Below, piece after piece: positions 33,601-41,182 of a stretch of DNA of 43,237 nucleotides; the first letter of the stretch is position 1, and each line of letters starts with the position of its first letter. A program made the translations under genes and the position numbers. Location of the stretch: the NCBI GenBank assembly GCA_017483125.1, contig JAFULU010000248.1, positions 1 through 43,237 on the forward strand, given 5' to 3'. Source of the stretch: Clostridia bacterium. Lineage in GTDB: Bacteria; Bacillota; Clostridia; Oscillospirales; CAG-272. The notes beneath the pieces are model-generated. The model did no database searches, had not been told where the DNA came from, and saw nothing but the letters and a program-made list of their open reading frames with translations.

Positions 33601-34464
33601 CGGGACCGTGCCGCCCGCGCCGAGGCCTGCTACCGCATAGCCACCCTCCGCGCCGTCCATTTCGCCAGCGGCGAGGATATCCGGGAGTCCTTCCCCTATC
33701 TGGTTCGCGCCGTCCTTATGGGTCATACTGCCGCCCGGGAGGATCTGGCCCGTATGTACGCCTTTGAGTCCACCTACATAGAGGCCACCTCCCCCAAGGA
33801 GAAAAAGTCCTCCGCCAAGTGGCCTACCCCCGCGGGTGTCTATGCCCGCCGCAGACTGAACAGCCGTGACAGCGGCTCGGTCACCCCCCGTGACAGTCGC
33901 GCGGGCCGTTCCCACGAGGGCTGGATGACCGACTACTACACCGCCCTCTGGCCCGAGCCCATCCTCTTCGGTCTGGGAATGCGGGCGACCTCCGCCCCCG
34001 CCGACCGTCCCGAGTACGTCTCCGCCGCGGTCACTCCCGCCATGCTGGCCGCCGCCCTGAACTACCTGGGTGACTGCCTGTTCTACGGGGAGGGACTCCC
34101 CGCGGATCCCGCTGCCGCCGCGTCCTGCTACCGAGAGGTGGCGGATATGCGTATCCCCGTGCCCCGTGGGCAGAGTACTCCCGCGGGACAGATCTGGGCC
34201 CAGTACAGCTATGGCTGGTGCCTGCTCCACGGCAAGGGCGTCCCCGAGGATCCCCGTACCGCGGTGCGGTACCTGACCCGTGCCTCCAGGACCCACGCTG
34301 AGGCCTGCTATGCCTTGGGTGAGTGCTACGAGGGGGGGATCGGAGTGGACTCTGCCGACGAGGTGGAGGCCTACAAGTACTACCGCAAGGCCATGAAGCT
34401 GGGCTTTTCCAAGGCCGAGACCAAGGTCAAGGCTCTGGAAAAGAGGCTCCGCGCCGAGGCGTAA
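30604..34464 (+). CDS. Giant Sel1-repeat protein with TIR-like N-terminal domain
   Basis: The 1,286-residue protein starts at the ATG after AAAGGAGACCTCACC. Residues 1-125 resemble a TIR domain: YICVTHALSRREETDTFC, an LSRYGFRFACIHE strand-turn, TEASLLIALTCPAAE and SETVAADIRRAMGRGMPVLCVS. The usual catalytic Glu of NAD-cleaving TIRs appears to be Asp70. From about 150 to the end lie many Sel1-like repeats (roughly 20 or more) such as ACYALGRAYEEGDSV and AAYRLGLCYDRGM. These form a solenoid for protein binding. There is no signal peptide or membrane helix, so it is cytoplasmic. Codon use is native. gpsA follows after 31 bases. Function unknown; it might be a scaffold, a signalling adaptor or a defence sensor. 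Confidence 0.85.
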   Translation: MPAYICVTHALSRREETDTFCRGLSRYGFRFACIHEQTDPLHRTETLTEASLLIALTCPAAEASETVAADIRRAMGRGMPVLCVSMRENRLDDRFCSPEGGAALIPAPTADTPDRRTVSLFIHRLFIRHLARLAECFSPVRCVEDAYGKAITAAVAAHKGDVAACYALGRAYEEGDSVPKLEVEAARWIALAAEGGINDARIRMGELYLTGRGTERNPEAAYRLFDLAAREGDLRGEYRKGLCYLRGLGVLKDPERACECLRKASDGGYAPAAYCLGLLYQSGEGVPRDHRAAVALVYKSCLWGAEAKDASVGAFPSLLGDRTGAGVSCITMRQMRRTRLQKALLARSTANRSRQKGLSVTAFARSRVTPVGFAEADFIRRATEEAELSEVTQPTDSPDAATAVIPAFSVDAAAVTLGRMLAEGDPTAGIPPHPTRAMVWYRYALRRGNTEAVYRLGDAYRRGFGVPASPARAFACFRLAAARGDEGGLFALGVCFEQGIGVEADPHRAFLNYERAALAGYVPAENNLGGCYEHGIGVVRDVTAAAEWYARAAAEGLPEAACRLGLCYEYGRGVEPDLMKAFRLYETAAEGGDPHAAYRLGLCYDRGMRPKEKVLLTSADGEVLPHAGPADRTEEIVAPAPDYGRAVRLFETAAEGGVADAAYALALCYACGRGVRRDEERCLSYMNRAADGGCVAACYSLGLYHMEGQALVRSVTRAVSRFADAAALWEKETETVQRESVPTGVLAQEGLTTREAAGAALYMLGYCALYGLGDSANPAVSFCERSLTPTERVELAAAYFEKAARTDHVGALTALGDLYAFGLRTPAAATAEDEALRYYMEAVRLGEAREYLSDAANDSPIDAFMSLAERSMAVAEAAAAEGDEGSAELARVRSWRSLAGASEEGSLDAAVSMAACAYRGYGTPQNFDTALWFLDKAARAEEGRVTASLWLGDLYYAGKERESSPTLADEAYLRAISLPDTVSECGVYTLRERREARVKRDRAARAEACYRIATLRAVHFASGEDIRESFPYLVRAVLMGHTAAREDLARMYAFESTYIEATSPKEKKSSAKWPTPAGVYARRRLNSRDSGSVTPRDSRAGRSHEGWMTDYYTALWPEPILFGLGMRATSAPADRPEYVSAAVTPAMLAAALNYLGDCLFYGEGLPADPAAAASCYREVADMRIPVPRGQSTPAGQIWAQYSYGWCLLHGKGVPEDPRTAVRYLTRASRTHAEACYALGECYEGGIGVDSADEVEAYKYYRKAMKLGFSKAETKVKALEKRLRAEA

Positions 34465-34495
34465 GCCCTTCCTCATCGTACAGAAAGGAATCATC

Positions 34496-35467
34496 ATGAA
34501 AATCACCGTTATCGGCTGCGGCCGTTGGGGCTCCCTCATCACGTGGTATCTGGCCTCCCGTAAGGGACACGACCTGACCCTGTACGGCCGCCCCTCCTCT
34601 GTCCACATGAAGCGCTTCCTCGCCGAAGGACGGAATGACCTTTTGACCCTTCCCGGGACGGTGAGGCTTTCCACGAGCCTTGCCGATTGCGTGACTCCCG
34701 ACTGCGAGACGGTCATCATATCGGTGGGGGCTCAGGGGCTTCGCGCCCTCATGACCGAGCTTTCCGCTTACCCTCTGGAGGGCAAGACCCTGGTGCTCTG
34801 CATGAAGGGCATCGAGGCGACCACGGGCAAGCGGCTGACTCAGGTGGCGGAGGAATACCTGCCCGATTCGGCTAAGGTGGCTGTCTGGGTAGGTCCCGGT
34901 CACGTGCAGGAGTTCTACGCGGGCATCCCCAACTGCATGGTCATTGACTCCGAGGACGAGGAGGTCAAGCACCGTCTTGTGGAGGCCTTTTCGGGGGATA
35001 TTATCCGCTTTTATTACGGTACCGACCTCATTGGCAGTGAGATCGGTGCCGCCGCCAAGAACGTCATCGGTATCGCGGCGGGTATGCTGGACGGAGCGGG
35101 GCTGACCACCCTCAAGGGAGCCCTCATGTCCCGCGGCACCCGCGAGATCGCCCGCCTTATCTCGGCTATGGGAGGAAGTGAGCTGTCGGCCTACGGTCTC
35201 TGCCATCTGGGAGACTACGAGGCCACGGTGTTTTCCCGATTCTCCCACAACCGCGCCTTCGGTGAAGCCTTCATCAAGGGAGAGAGCTTTACCGAGCTGG
35301 CCGAGGGCTACGCCACCGTCCAAGCCTTGGTGCTTCTGGGACGGACTCACGGAGTGGATCTCCCCATTTGCGGGGCGGTCTACCGCATCCTCTACGAGGG
35401 AGGCGACCCCAAGGAAGAGCTGGACAGCCTCTTCGGACGGACGCTCAAGACCGAGTTTTATTTATAA
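34496..35467 (+). CDS. gpsA: Glycerol-3-phosphate dehydrogenase [NAD(P)+]
   Basis: GpsA reduces dihydroxyacetone phosphate to sn-glycerol 3-phosphate for phospholipid synthesis. The 323-residue protein has the nucleotide-binding ITVIGCGRWGSLITWYLA, the MKGIE strand, VWVGPGHVQEF in place of the common GPSFA motif, and the active-site region IGAAAKNVIGIAAGMLDG with its lysine. The C-terminal helical domain is complete (YGLCHLGDYEATVFSRFSHNR). The start is the ATG after CAGAAAGGAATCATC. It follows the Sel1-repeat gene by 31 bases and the AT-rich DUF4041 gene follows 15 bases later. Confidence 0.93.
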   Translation: MKITVIGCGRWGSLITWYLASRKGHDLTLYGRPSSVHMKRFLAEGRNDLLTLPGTVRLSTSLADCVTPDCETVIISVGAQGLRALMTELSAYPLEGKTLVLCMKGIEATTGKRLTQVAEEYLPDSAKVAVWVGPGHVQEFYAGIPNCMVIDSEDEEVKHRLVEAFSGDIIRFYYGTDLIGSEIGAAAKNVIGIAAGMLDGAGLTTLKGALMSRGTREIARLISAMGGSELSAYGLCHLGDYEATVFSRFSHNRAFGEAFIKGESFTELAEGYATVQALVLLGRTHGVDLPICGAVYRILYEGGDPKEELDSLFGRTLKTEFYL

Positions 35468-35482
35468 AAGGAGTTATGTTTT

Positions 35483-36793
35483 ATGTCTTGGGTAGATGTA
35501 TTTAAGGGAAAAAAGTATAAAGCCGAGAAGGAAAATCTTGAAAAAAAGCTTGCAGATATAGAAAAGCTCTTGACACCTGAAATGAATGATGCAATTAAAT
35601 TGAAAGAATATACCGCTGAATTAAATAAACAAATGGCATCGATTCAAACCAATATTTTTGCACTAAATTCAGAAATTGAGAGATTGCAACAGAAAAAGAG
35701 TGTTTTGCAAGATAAAATCGTTGAAAGGGAAGCTCAAATTATTCACTTGGATGAAGAAATAATGCTCCAAGAATTTGGGCTGTATAAGCCGCGATATGAT
35801 TTTCAATCATCAGAACAATATAAAGATAGGTTAGAAGGGATCAGGCAACATCAAAAGCAACTAATTAAGGACAATAAGGCTGTTACGGGAAATCAAAATT
35901 GGACTGTAAATGGAAGCAAAGCACAAGGGCAAAAAATGCTCAGAGATATGCAAAAGTTACTATTAAGAGCGTTTAATAGCGAGTGTGACGATTTAATAGA
36001 ACATGTAAAGTATAATACATATGAAACGGCCAAAAAAAGGATGGATTCATCTTATGCTGCAATATCTAAATTGGGTTCAATAATGGATGTTGCAATAACA
36101 TATCCCTACTATTCTTCGAAATGTGCAGAACTTTCTTTGGCTTTGGAATATCGGCAAAAGAAGCAGGAAGAAAAAGAAGAACAAAAAGCTCTCAAAGCAC
36201 AAATGCGAGAAGAAGCAAAACTGGCAAAAGAGATTGAAGAAGCAAGAAAGAAAATCGAAAAAGAGCAGAAGCATTATACAAACGCACTAACAAAAATTAA
36301 TCAGCAAATTGCCAAGGCCACCGATGATGAAAAGCAACAATTAATGCTGAAAAAAGAAGAAATTGAAAATGAGTTATTGGAAATCGATAAATCAATTAAG
36401 AATATTGATTATCGAGAAGCAAACGCCAAGGCCGGCTATGTATATGTGATATCCAATATAGGTGCGTTTGGAGATAATGTGTACAAAATTGGAATGACTC
36501 GAAGACTTGATCCTTATGAAAGAGTAGATGAATTGGGCGATGCATCCGTGCCTTTTGATTTTGATGTTCATGCCATGATTTTCTCGGAGGATGCTCCAAA
36601 ACTAGAAGCAGCGTTGCATAAAGCATTCGAAAGCAAAAAAATAAACATGGTCAATACTAGAAGGGAATTCTTTGCTGTTACCCTTGATGAGATTAAAGAA
36701 GAAGTGAAAAAGAATTATGATAAGACAGCAGAATTCAAAGATATCGCAGATGCTGAGCAATTTAGAATCTCTGAAAAGATGAAGAGTAAATAA
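35483..36793 (+). CDS. DUF4041/GIY-YIG (T5orf172-type) nuclease-like protein, AT-rich
   Basis: The 436-residue protein starts at the ATG 9 bases after AAAAGGAG. Coiled coils lie at about 12-92 and 222-305. Between them is a DUF4041-like region (EEIMLQEFGLYKPRYDF, about 90-220). Residues 318-405 carry a GIY-YIG-like fold: GYVYVISN, VYKIGMTRR, and a candidate metal-binding Glu in KLEAALHKAF. Such proteins are frequent on phages, plasmids and genomic islands. The gene is far richer in AT than its neighbours and begins immediately after gpsA, so it looks inserted. Catalytic activity is inferred from the fold only. Confidence 0.85.
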   Translation: MSWVDVFKGKKYKAEKENLEKKLADIEKLLTPEMNDAIKLKEYTAELNKQMASIQTNIFALNSEIERLQQKKSVLQDKIVEREAQIIHLDEEIMLQEFGLYKPRYDFQSSEQYKDRLEGIRQHQKQLIKDNKAVTGNQNWTVNGSKAQGQKMLRDMQKLLLRAFNSECDDLIEHVKYNTYETAKKRMDSSYAAISKLGSIMDVAITYPYYSSKCAELSLALEYRQKKQEEKEEQKALKAQMREEAKLAKEIEEARKKIEKEQKHYTNALTKINQQIAKATDDEKQQLMLKKEEIENELLEIDKSIKNIDYREANAKAGYVYVISNIGAFGDNVYKIGMTRRLDPYERVDELGDASVPFDFDVHAMIFSEDAPKLEAALHKAFESKKINMVNTRREFFAVTLDEIKEEVKKNYDKTAEFKDIADAEQFRISEKMKSK

Positions 36794-36800
36794 AGATGAA

Positions 36801-36841
36801 AAGACCGCCCCCGCAGGTCATCCCGCGAGGGCGGCTTTTTC
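36801..36841 (+). terminator. Terminator of the proB-gpsA-DUF4041 run
   Basis: CCGCCCCCGC pairs with GCGAGGGCGG around a loop of about 10 bases and runs into CTTTTT, 8 bases after the DUF4041 stop codon. Confidence 0.85.
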
Positions 36842-36902
36842 GTGCTTTGCGTCTGGGTGTACCGGCCCTCCCTCGTCCTATTGCGGACGGCGAGGGGTGG
36901 GG

Positions 36903-37205
36903 TCAGCGCATCCGATGGGGAAGGATACCGCGCCCCTGGGAACCCCCCTCGGTGCCGGTGGGAGGATCGCCGGCGTCGCCGTTGGGGTCTACCGTACCCG
37001 CGTCGGGGTCAAGGGGCTTGCCCGTACCCGTGCCCGTACCGTTGTTGGTTGCGGGGGTGGTGACGGTGGTGCCGGAGCCTGTGGTGTCCGTCGGGGTATT
37101 GTCCCCCCCACGGGTACAGGCCACCGTGCCCATCAGCACGGCGGACAGCATCAGCGCGGAGAGACCCCACGCCAAGGCCTGTCGGATGGGTTGCATGACT
37201 TTCAT
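36903..37205 (-). CDS. Tiny lipoprotein made almost only of a linker
   Basis: The 100-residue product has a good lipoprotein signal (lipobox GTVAC, Cys36). It is followed only by Thr/Gly/Asn/Asp/Pro-rich low-complexity sequence that ends in GILPHRMR. No folded domain follows. It may be a genuine small surface lipoprotein or the 5' remnant of a larger gene. The RBS (GAAAGG) is 12 bases from the ATG, farther than usual, and an alternative start lies 3 codons downstream. Confidence 0.5.
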   Translation of the reverse strand: MKVMQPIRQALAWGLSALMLSAVLMGTVACTRGGDNTPTDTTGSGTTVTTPATNNGTGTGTGKPLDPDAGTVDPNGDAGDPPTGTEGGSQGRGILPHRMR

Positions 37206-37292
37206 CGTATGACCATACCTTTCGGGCAGGGGAGTCTCCTCTGCCGTTTTTTTAGAAAACACCCTCCCCGAGGTTTTCCCCGAGGAGGAGAG

Positions 37293-37336
37293 CCACAGCC
37301 CCGCGTACCTATGACGGTTCCAGCGCGGGGCTGTGG
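37293..37336. repeat. Perfect 13-bp inverted repeat between minus-strand genes
   Basis: CCACAGCCCCGCG (37293-37305) and CGCGGGGCTGTGG (37324-37336) pair perfectly around an 18-base loop. It sits in the 263-base gap between the lyase gene and the tiny lipoprotein. Nearby CCCCGAGG occurs twice (37266, 37279). There is no clear T tract right after the stem, but an A7 run 39 bases left reads as T7 on the plus strand. Confidence 0.6.
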
Positions 37337-37468
37337 CCGATATAAGTAGCGTTGAACCAATCACGAAAGCGAGCACAGCGGGCTTTTCGCGCTTGTCTTT
37401 GGCTTGTGGCTCTGTGGATAGTATGGACAGACAATTTGGAGGATATGAGCGGAAAAACTTTCCAATTA

Positions 37469-39271
37469 TCAGCAGAGGATCCGCCCCTCGGTGCCCGAAA
37501 GGACTTTACCGTCGGGGTTTACCGTAAGGGAACAGTCCCCATGGAACACTGCCATGACCGAGCCATCGGGAAGACGGATAGCTTGGAGGTTTCGGTCATT
37601 ACGCAGAACCGTGACGGCGGGCTCGTCCGTGTCAGCGGCGGAGATCATGTAGGCGTAGGTGCTCTCTTTTCCCGCGGGATGGGTGACGGTCAGAGTCAGC
37701 ACGTCCCCCTTGACGGGCCGGTCCGAGAGGGCGGCGTTGTTGCGCCTCCAGGATCCCACCTGCTCGCGGATCGCGGTGTCCATGACGGTACCGTCCAGAG
37801 CGGTATAGCGGATGCCGTTGTGGGTGACGGCACTATCCGTGACTGCGGGGTCGCCCGCCCGCCAACACTGATCCACCGTGGTCACAAGAGTGCGGCCGTC
37901 CGCATTGATGATCCCTGCCCCCAGACAGACATAGCCGTCCTCAAAGGCGAAGTGGGTCACCAGAGCCTGGGTTCCGTCGTGCTCTGCCAGCTCGCAGATC
38001 ACGGCGCGGCGGCCGTTCTGCGCACCACCGAAGCACTGATTGGGGTGAGCCGCGAACGCCCAATTCTTGCGGGCCAGCAGGTCGTCGTCGCTCTCCTCAA
38101 TGGATGTGGTTCCGGGGATATGGGCGTAATCCCAGACGGGGTTGATGTCCCGATACTCCCGCCCGCTTTTCATGATACAGGTGTGGGTGCCGTAGGACAT
38201 ATTGCGGCACAGCTCTCCCTCGGAGTTACAGATCTCGGCCCCCAGGGTACGGTCATTCATGAACTTCGCGCCCACGTAGAGACCGTTGAAGTGGTGGCAG
38301 AGCATGGCGGCGTCGGGGAAGTAGCGGGTCATGTCGGTGGCTTCGCTTCCGCGGAGATGGGCCAGAAACGCCTCCAACTCATCCTTGCGGGGCAGACCCT
38401 CGGTGCGGGTCAACAGCTCCACCGTGGCAACCGCGCGGGAGGAATCCAGCACACCCGGGCGGGTGATCTCCCGTCCCACACAGGCCCAGTCCATTCCCTC
38501 GCCGTGGATCATGGGCCGCAGACCGTCCAGGATGAAGGAGAGGAACAGGTCGATCTTGTCCGCGGGGAGCTGATACGGGGTCTCCTGAAGCAGATACAAA
38601 AGCTTGGCGATGTCCTCCGCGAAGGAGAGACCGTAGCCACCCGAATAAAGACGGGGGCCATGCTGGAAGAAGCTGCGGTCGCGCTGGATCCCCTCGGCTC
38701 CTCCCTCGGTGATCTCGGCGGCGGCGCGGGTGACGGCACGGCGCAATAGGTCGCTGTCCCCTATCAGAAGGGCGTGGCGCACCGTGTTGAGGGCACCCCA
38801 GATGAGGTTGGCCCCCGTCCAGCTCTGGGAAATGGCGGGCAGAGTGGCCATGGATCCCCGTCCCACCAGCGCGGCGGCGCGGCTGACCGTATCCGCATCC
38901 AACAGAGGGTACAGCAGAATGGTGATATTCCCGATACCCAAAGGCATACCGATCTCGTTGTGCCACCAGTTGGGATTGGTATAGTCGTGATCCAGCCAGT
39001 ATTTCAGCGCTCCGATCATGCGGGAAGAGTAATCGCCGTCACGGTGAAGCCGCTCCTCCCCGAAGCTCTTGAGGATGGCCTGCATACGGGCGTAGTGCTG
39101 AGCGGGCTGCCAGAAGGAGCGGGTCTTATCGGTGTAGTCCAGATCCTCCCAGCAGAAGGTGTCGGGGGTGTCGGCGGGGCAAAGGGAGGCGTACAGTCCC
39201 TCTGCGGAGCTTACGTCGGCGGGCTGATCCGCCCACAGCATACGGGCGAAGCGGTGCAGGATGGTCTCCAT
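37469..39271 (-). CDS. Polysaccharide lyase family 8-like enzyme, no signal peptide
   Basis: PL8 enzymes cleave hyaluronan, chondroitin or xanthan by beta-elimination. The 600-residue protein has the aromatic patch NWWHNEIGMPLGIGN (Asn101-Trp103), TGANL with the catalytic-type Asn155, and QHGPRLYSGGYG. In that last motif His204 and Tyr213 keep the His-x8-Tyr spacing of hyaluronate lyase. The CVGREITRPG arginines and a beta-sandwich C-terminus follow. It lacks a signal peptide and is shorter than typical secreted members, so it is probably cytoplasmic and acts on imported oligosaccharides. AAAGGAACCGACT precedes the ATG. It follows an ABC transporter pair by 42 bases. Confidence 0.86.
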   Translation of the reverse strand: METILHRFARMLWADQPADVSSAEGLYASLCPADTPDTFCWEDLDYTDKTRSFWQPAQHYARMQAILKSFGEERLHRDGDYSSRMIGALKYWLDHDYTNPNWWHNEIGMPLGIGNITILLYPLLDADTVSRAAALVGRGSMATLPAISQSWTGANLIWGALNTVRHALLIGDSDLLRRAVTRAAAEITEGGAEGIQRDRSFFQHGPRLYSGGYGLSFAEDIAKLLYLLQETPYQLPADKIDLFLSFILDGLRPMIHGEGMDWACVGREITRPGVLDSSRAVATVELLTRTEGLPRKDELEAFLAHLRGSEATDMTRYFPDAAMLCHHFNGLYVGAKFMNDRTLGAEICNSEGELCRNMSYGTHTCIMKSGREYRDINPVWDYAHIPGTTSIEESDDDLLARKNWAFAAHPNQCFGGAQNGRRAVICELAEHDGTQALVTHFAFEDGYVCLGAGIINADGRTLVTTVDQCWRAGDPAVTDSAVTHNGIRYTALDGTVMDTAIREQVGSWRRNNAALSDRPVKGDVLTLTVTHPAGKESTYAYMISAADTDEPAVTVLRNDRNLQAIRLPDGSVMAVFHGDCSLTVNPDGKVLSGTEGRILC

Positions 39272-39313
39272 AGTCGGTTCCTTTCGGTGGGGTGAGGCTC
39301 GGGGACGGTAAAA

Positions 39314-41182
39314 TCAAGTGAACTGGGCGTTGTACAGGGAGGCGTAGAACCCGCCCGAGGCCAGAAGCTCCTCATGGGTGCCCTGCTCGGTGACCAGACC
39401 GTCTCTGACCACCAGGATCTTGTCGGCGTTCTTGATGGTGGACAGGCGGTGGGCGATGACGAAGCAGGTGCGGCCCTTCATGAGGGCGTAGAGAGCGTCC
39501 TGAATCAGCTTTTCGGTGCGGCTGTCCACGTTGGAGGTGGCTTCGTCCAGAATCAGGATGGGGGCATCCGACAGCATGGCGCGGGCGATGGTGAGGAGCT
39601 GCTTCTGCCCCTTGGAGATGTTGACGCCATCGTCCGAGAGCACCGTCATGTAGCCCTCGGGGAGGGACTCAATGAAGTCGTGGATGTGGGCGGCCTTGGC
39701 GGCGGCGACCACGGACTCCATGTCGGCTCCCTCGGTGCCGTAGACGATGTTGTCGTAGACCGTACCGCAGAAGAGCCAGGTGTCCTGGAGCACCATGGTG
39801 TAGGCCTTCCGCAGGCTGTCACGGGTCAGGTCGGTGATCTCGTGACCGTCCACCGTGACGGTGCCGCTCTGCTTGTCGTAGAAGCGCATGAGGAGGTTGA
39901 TGACGGTGGTCTTGCCCGCCCCCGTGGGGCCGACGATGGCCACCAGATCCCCCTTGTCGGCGTGGAGGTTCAGGCCGTGAAGGATCTCCTTCTCGGGCAC
40001 GTAGCCGAAATGGACGTCGGTCATGTCCACGATACCTTGGGTATCGGTCAGCACCTCGGCATCCACCTTGTCCGCGGGCTCGGTGGGCTCGTCCAGCAGG
40101 TTGAAGATGCGCTCCGCCGCTGAGGCCGCCGACTGGAATTCGCTCAGGATATTGGCGAACTCGTTGATGGGGCCCGAGAACTTGCGGGAGTACTGGACGA
40201 AGGCGGAGACGTCGCCCAGGCTGATGAAGAGCAGGGGATGAAGCCCCGTCACCGTCAGGGTCATGAGGTAGAACACCCCGCCCAGCACGGTGATGAGGGT
40301 GAGGGAGAGATTGTTGACGAAGTTGACCGTGGGGCCGATGACCGAGCCCTGGTAGTCGGCGCGGTAGTAGGCCTCGCAGGCGTCGCGGTTGTGGGTATCG
40401 AAGCGGGAGACGATCTCCCCCTCGCGGTGGTAGGCCTTGATGGTGCGGTGACCCGACAGCATCTCCTCGGCGTAGCCGTTCAGCTCACCCAGCATGGCGG
40501 AGCGCTTGCGGAACAGGGGGCGGATCTTCTTGGTCTTGTACCGCGTGAAGAGGATGGAGATGGGCACCGTGATGACGAACACGCACAGCAGTAGAGGGGA
40601 AATGGTGAACATCATGACCAGGGATCCCACCACCGTCACCACGCTGGCCATGATCTGTAAGAGATCGTGGGACAGGGAGGCGTTGACCGTGTCAATGTCG
40701 TAGGAGATGTGGGAGACGATCTCACCCGTCTGGTGGGTGTCGAAGTAGCCCACGGGAAGCTCGGTGAGGTGGGCGAAGACCTCGCGGCGCATGGTGTAGG
40801 AGATGCGCTGGCTGATCCAGGCCATGAGCACCGATAAGGCGTAGGACATGACCGCCGACAGGGCGTAGAAGATCAGCAGGAGGATGCAGTAGAGCTTGAC
40901 GGTGTCAAAATCCACCGCTCCAATGGCGATCCCCCTGCCCTCGGCCGCATTAAAGGGATCAATGGCGTTGATGACCTTACCCGACAGGGCGGGGCCCGCC
41001 AGGGCGAGGAGATTGGAGCCCAGCATGAGGACCAGCGCCCCCAGCATGGCCCACTTGTAGCGGAGGATGTAGCGCAGGATGCGGCCCAGCACGCGTGTGC
41101 GGCGGGTCTTGTCCATTTTCTGGTTCTGACTGGCACGGGGATCGTTGATGGAACGCCCCATGCCTCGGTTCTGATTATTCAA
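39314..41182 (-). CDS. ABC exporter half-transporter, catalytic-site subunit
   Basis: The 622-residue half-transporter has six membrane helices (about 30-330) and one nucleotide-binding domain. Motifs are Walker A GPTGAGKTT, Q-loop VLQDTWLF, signature ISKGQKQ, Walker B ILILDEATSNVD and H-loop VIAHRLST. The catalytic Glu and H-loop His are intact, but the signature deviates from LSGGQ. The likely start is TTG at 41182, 8 bases after GGAGG; it overlaps the stop codon of the upstream gene by 8 bases. The ATG at 41161 has no good RBS. It probably forms a heterodimer with the preceding product. Confidence 0.88.
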   Translation of the reverse strand: MNNQNRGMGRSINDPRASQNQKMDKTRRTRVLGRILRYILRYKWAMLGALVLMLGSNLLALAGPALSGKVINAIDPFNAAEGRGIAIGAVDFDTVKLYCILLLIFYALSAVMSYALSVLMAWISQRISYTMRREVFAHLTELPVGYFDTHQTGEIVSHISYDIDTVNASLSHDLLQIMASVVTVVGSLVMMFTISPLLLCVFVITVPISILFTRYKTKKIRPLFRKRSAMLGELNGYAEEMLSGHRTIKAYHREGEIVSRFDTHNRDACEAYYRADYQGSVIGPTVNFVNNLSLTLITVLGGVFYLMTLTVTGLHPLLFISLGDVSAFVQYSRKFSGPINEFANILSEFQSAASAAERIFNLLDEPTEPADKVDAEVLTDTQGIVDMTDVHFGYVPEKEILHGLNLHADKGDLVAIVGPTGAGKTTVINLLMRFYDKQSGTVTVDGHEITDLTRDSLRKAYTMVLQDTWLFCGTVYDNIVYGTEGADMESVVAAAKAAHIHDFIESLPEGYMTVLSDDGVNISKGQKQLLTIARAMLSDAPILILDEATSNVDSRTEKLIQDALYALMKGRTCFVIAHRLSTIKNADKILVVRDGLVTEQGTHEELLASGGFYASLYNAQFT

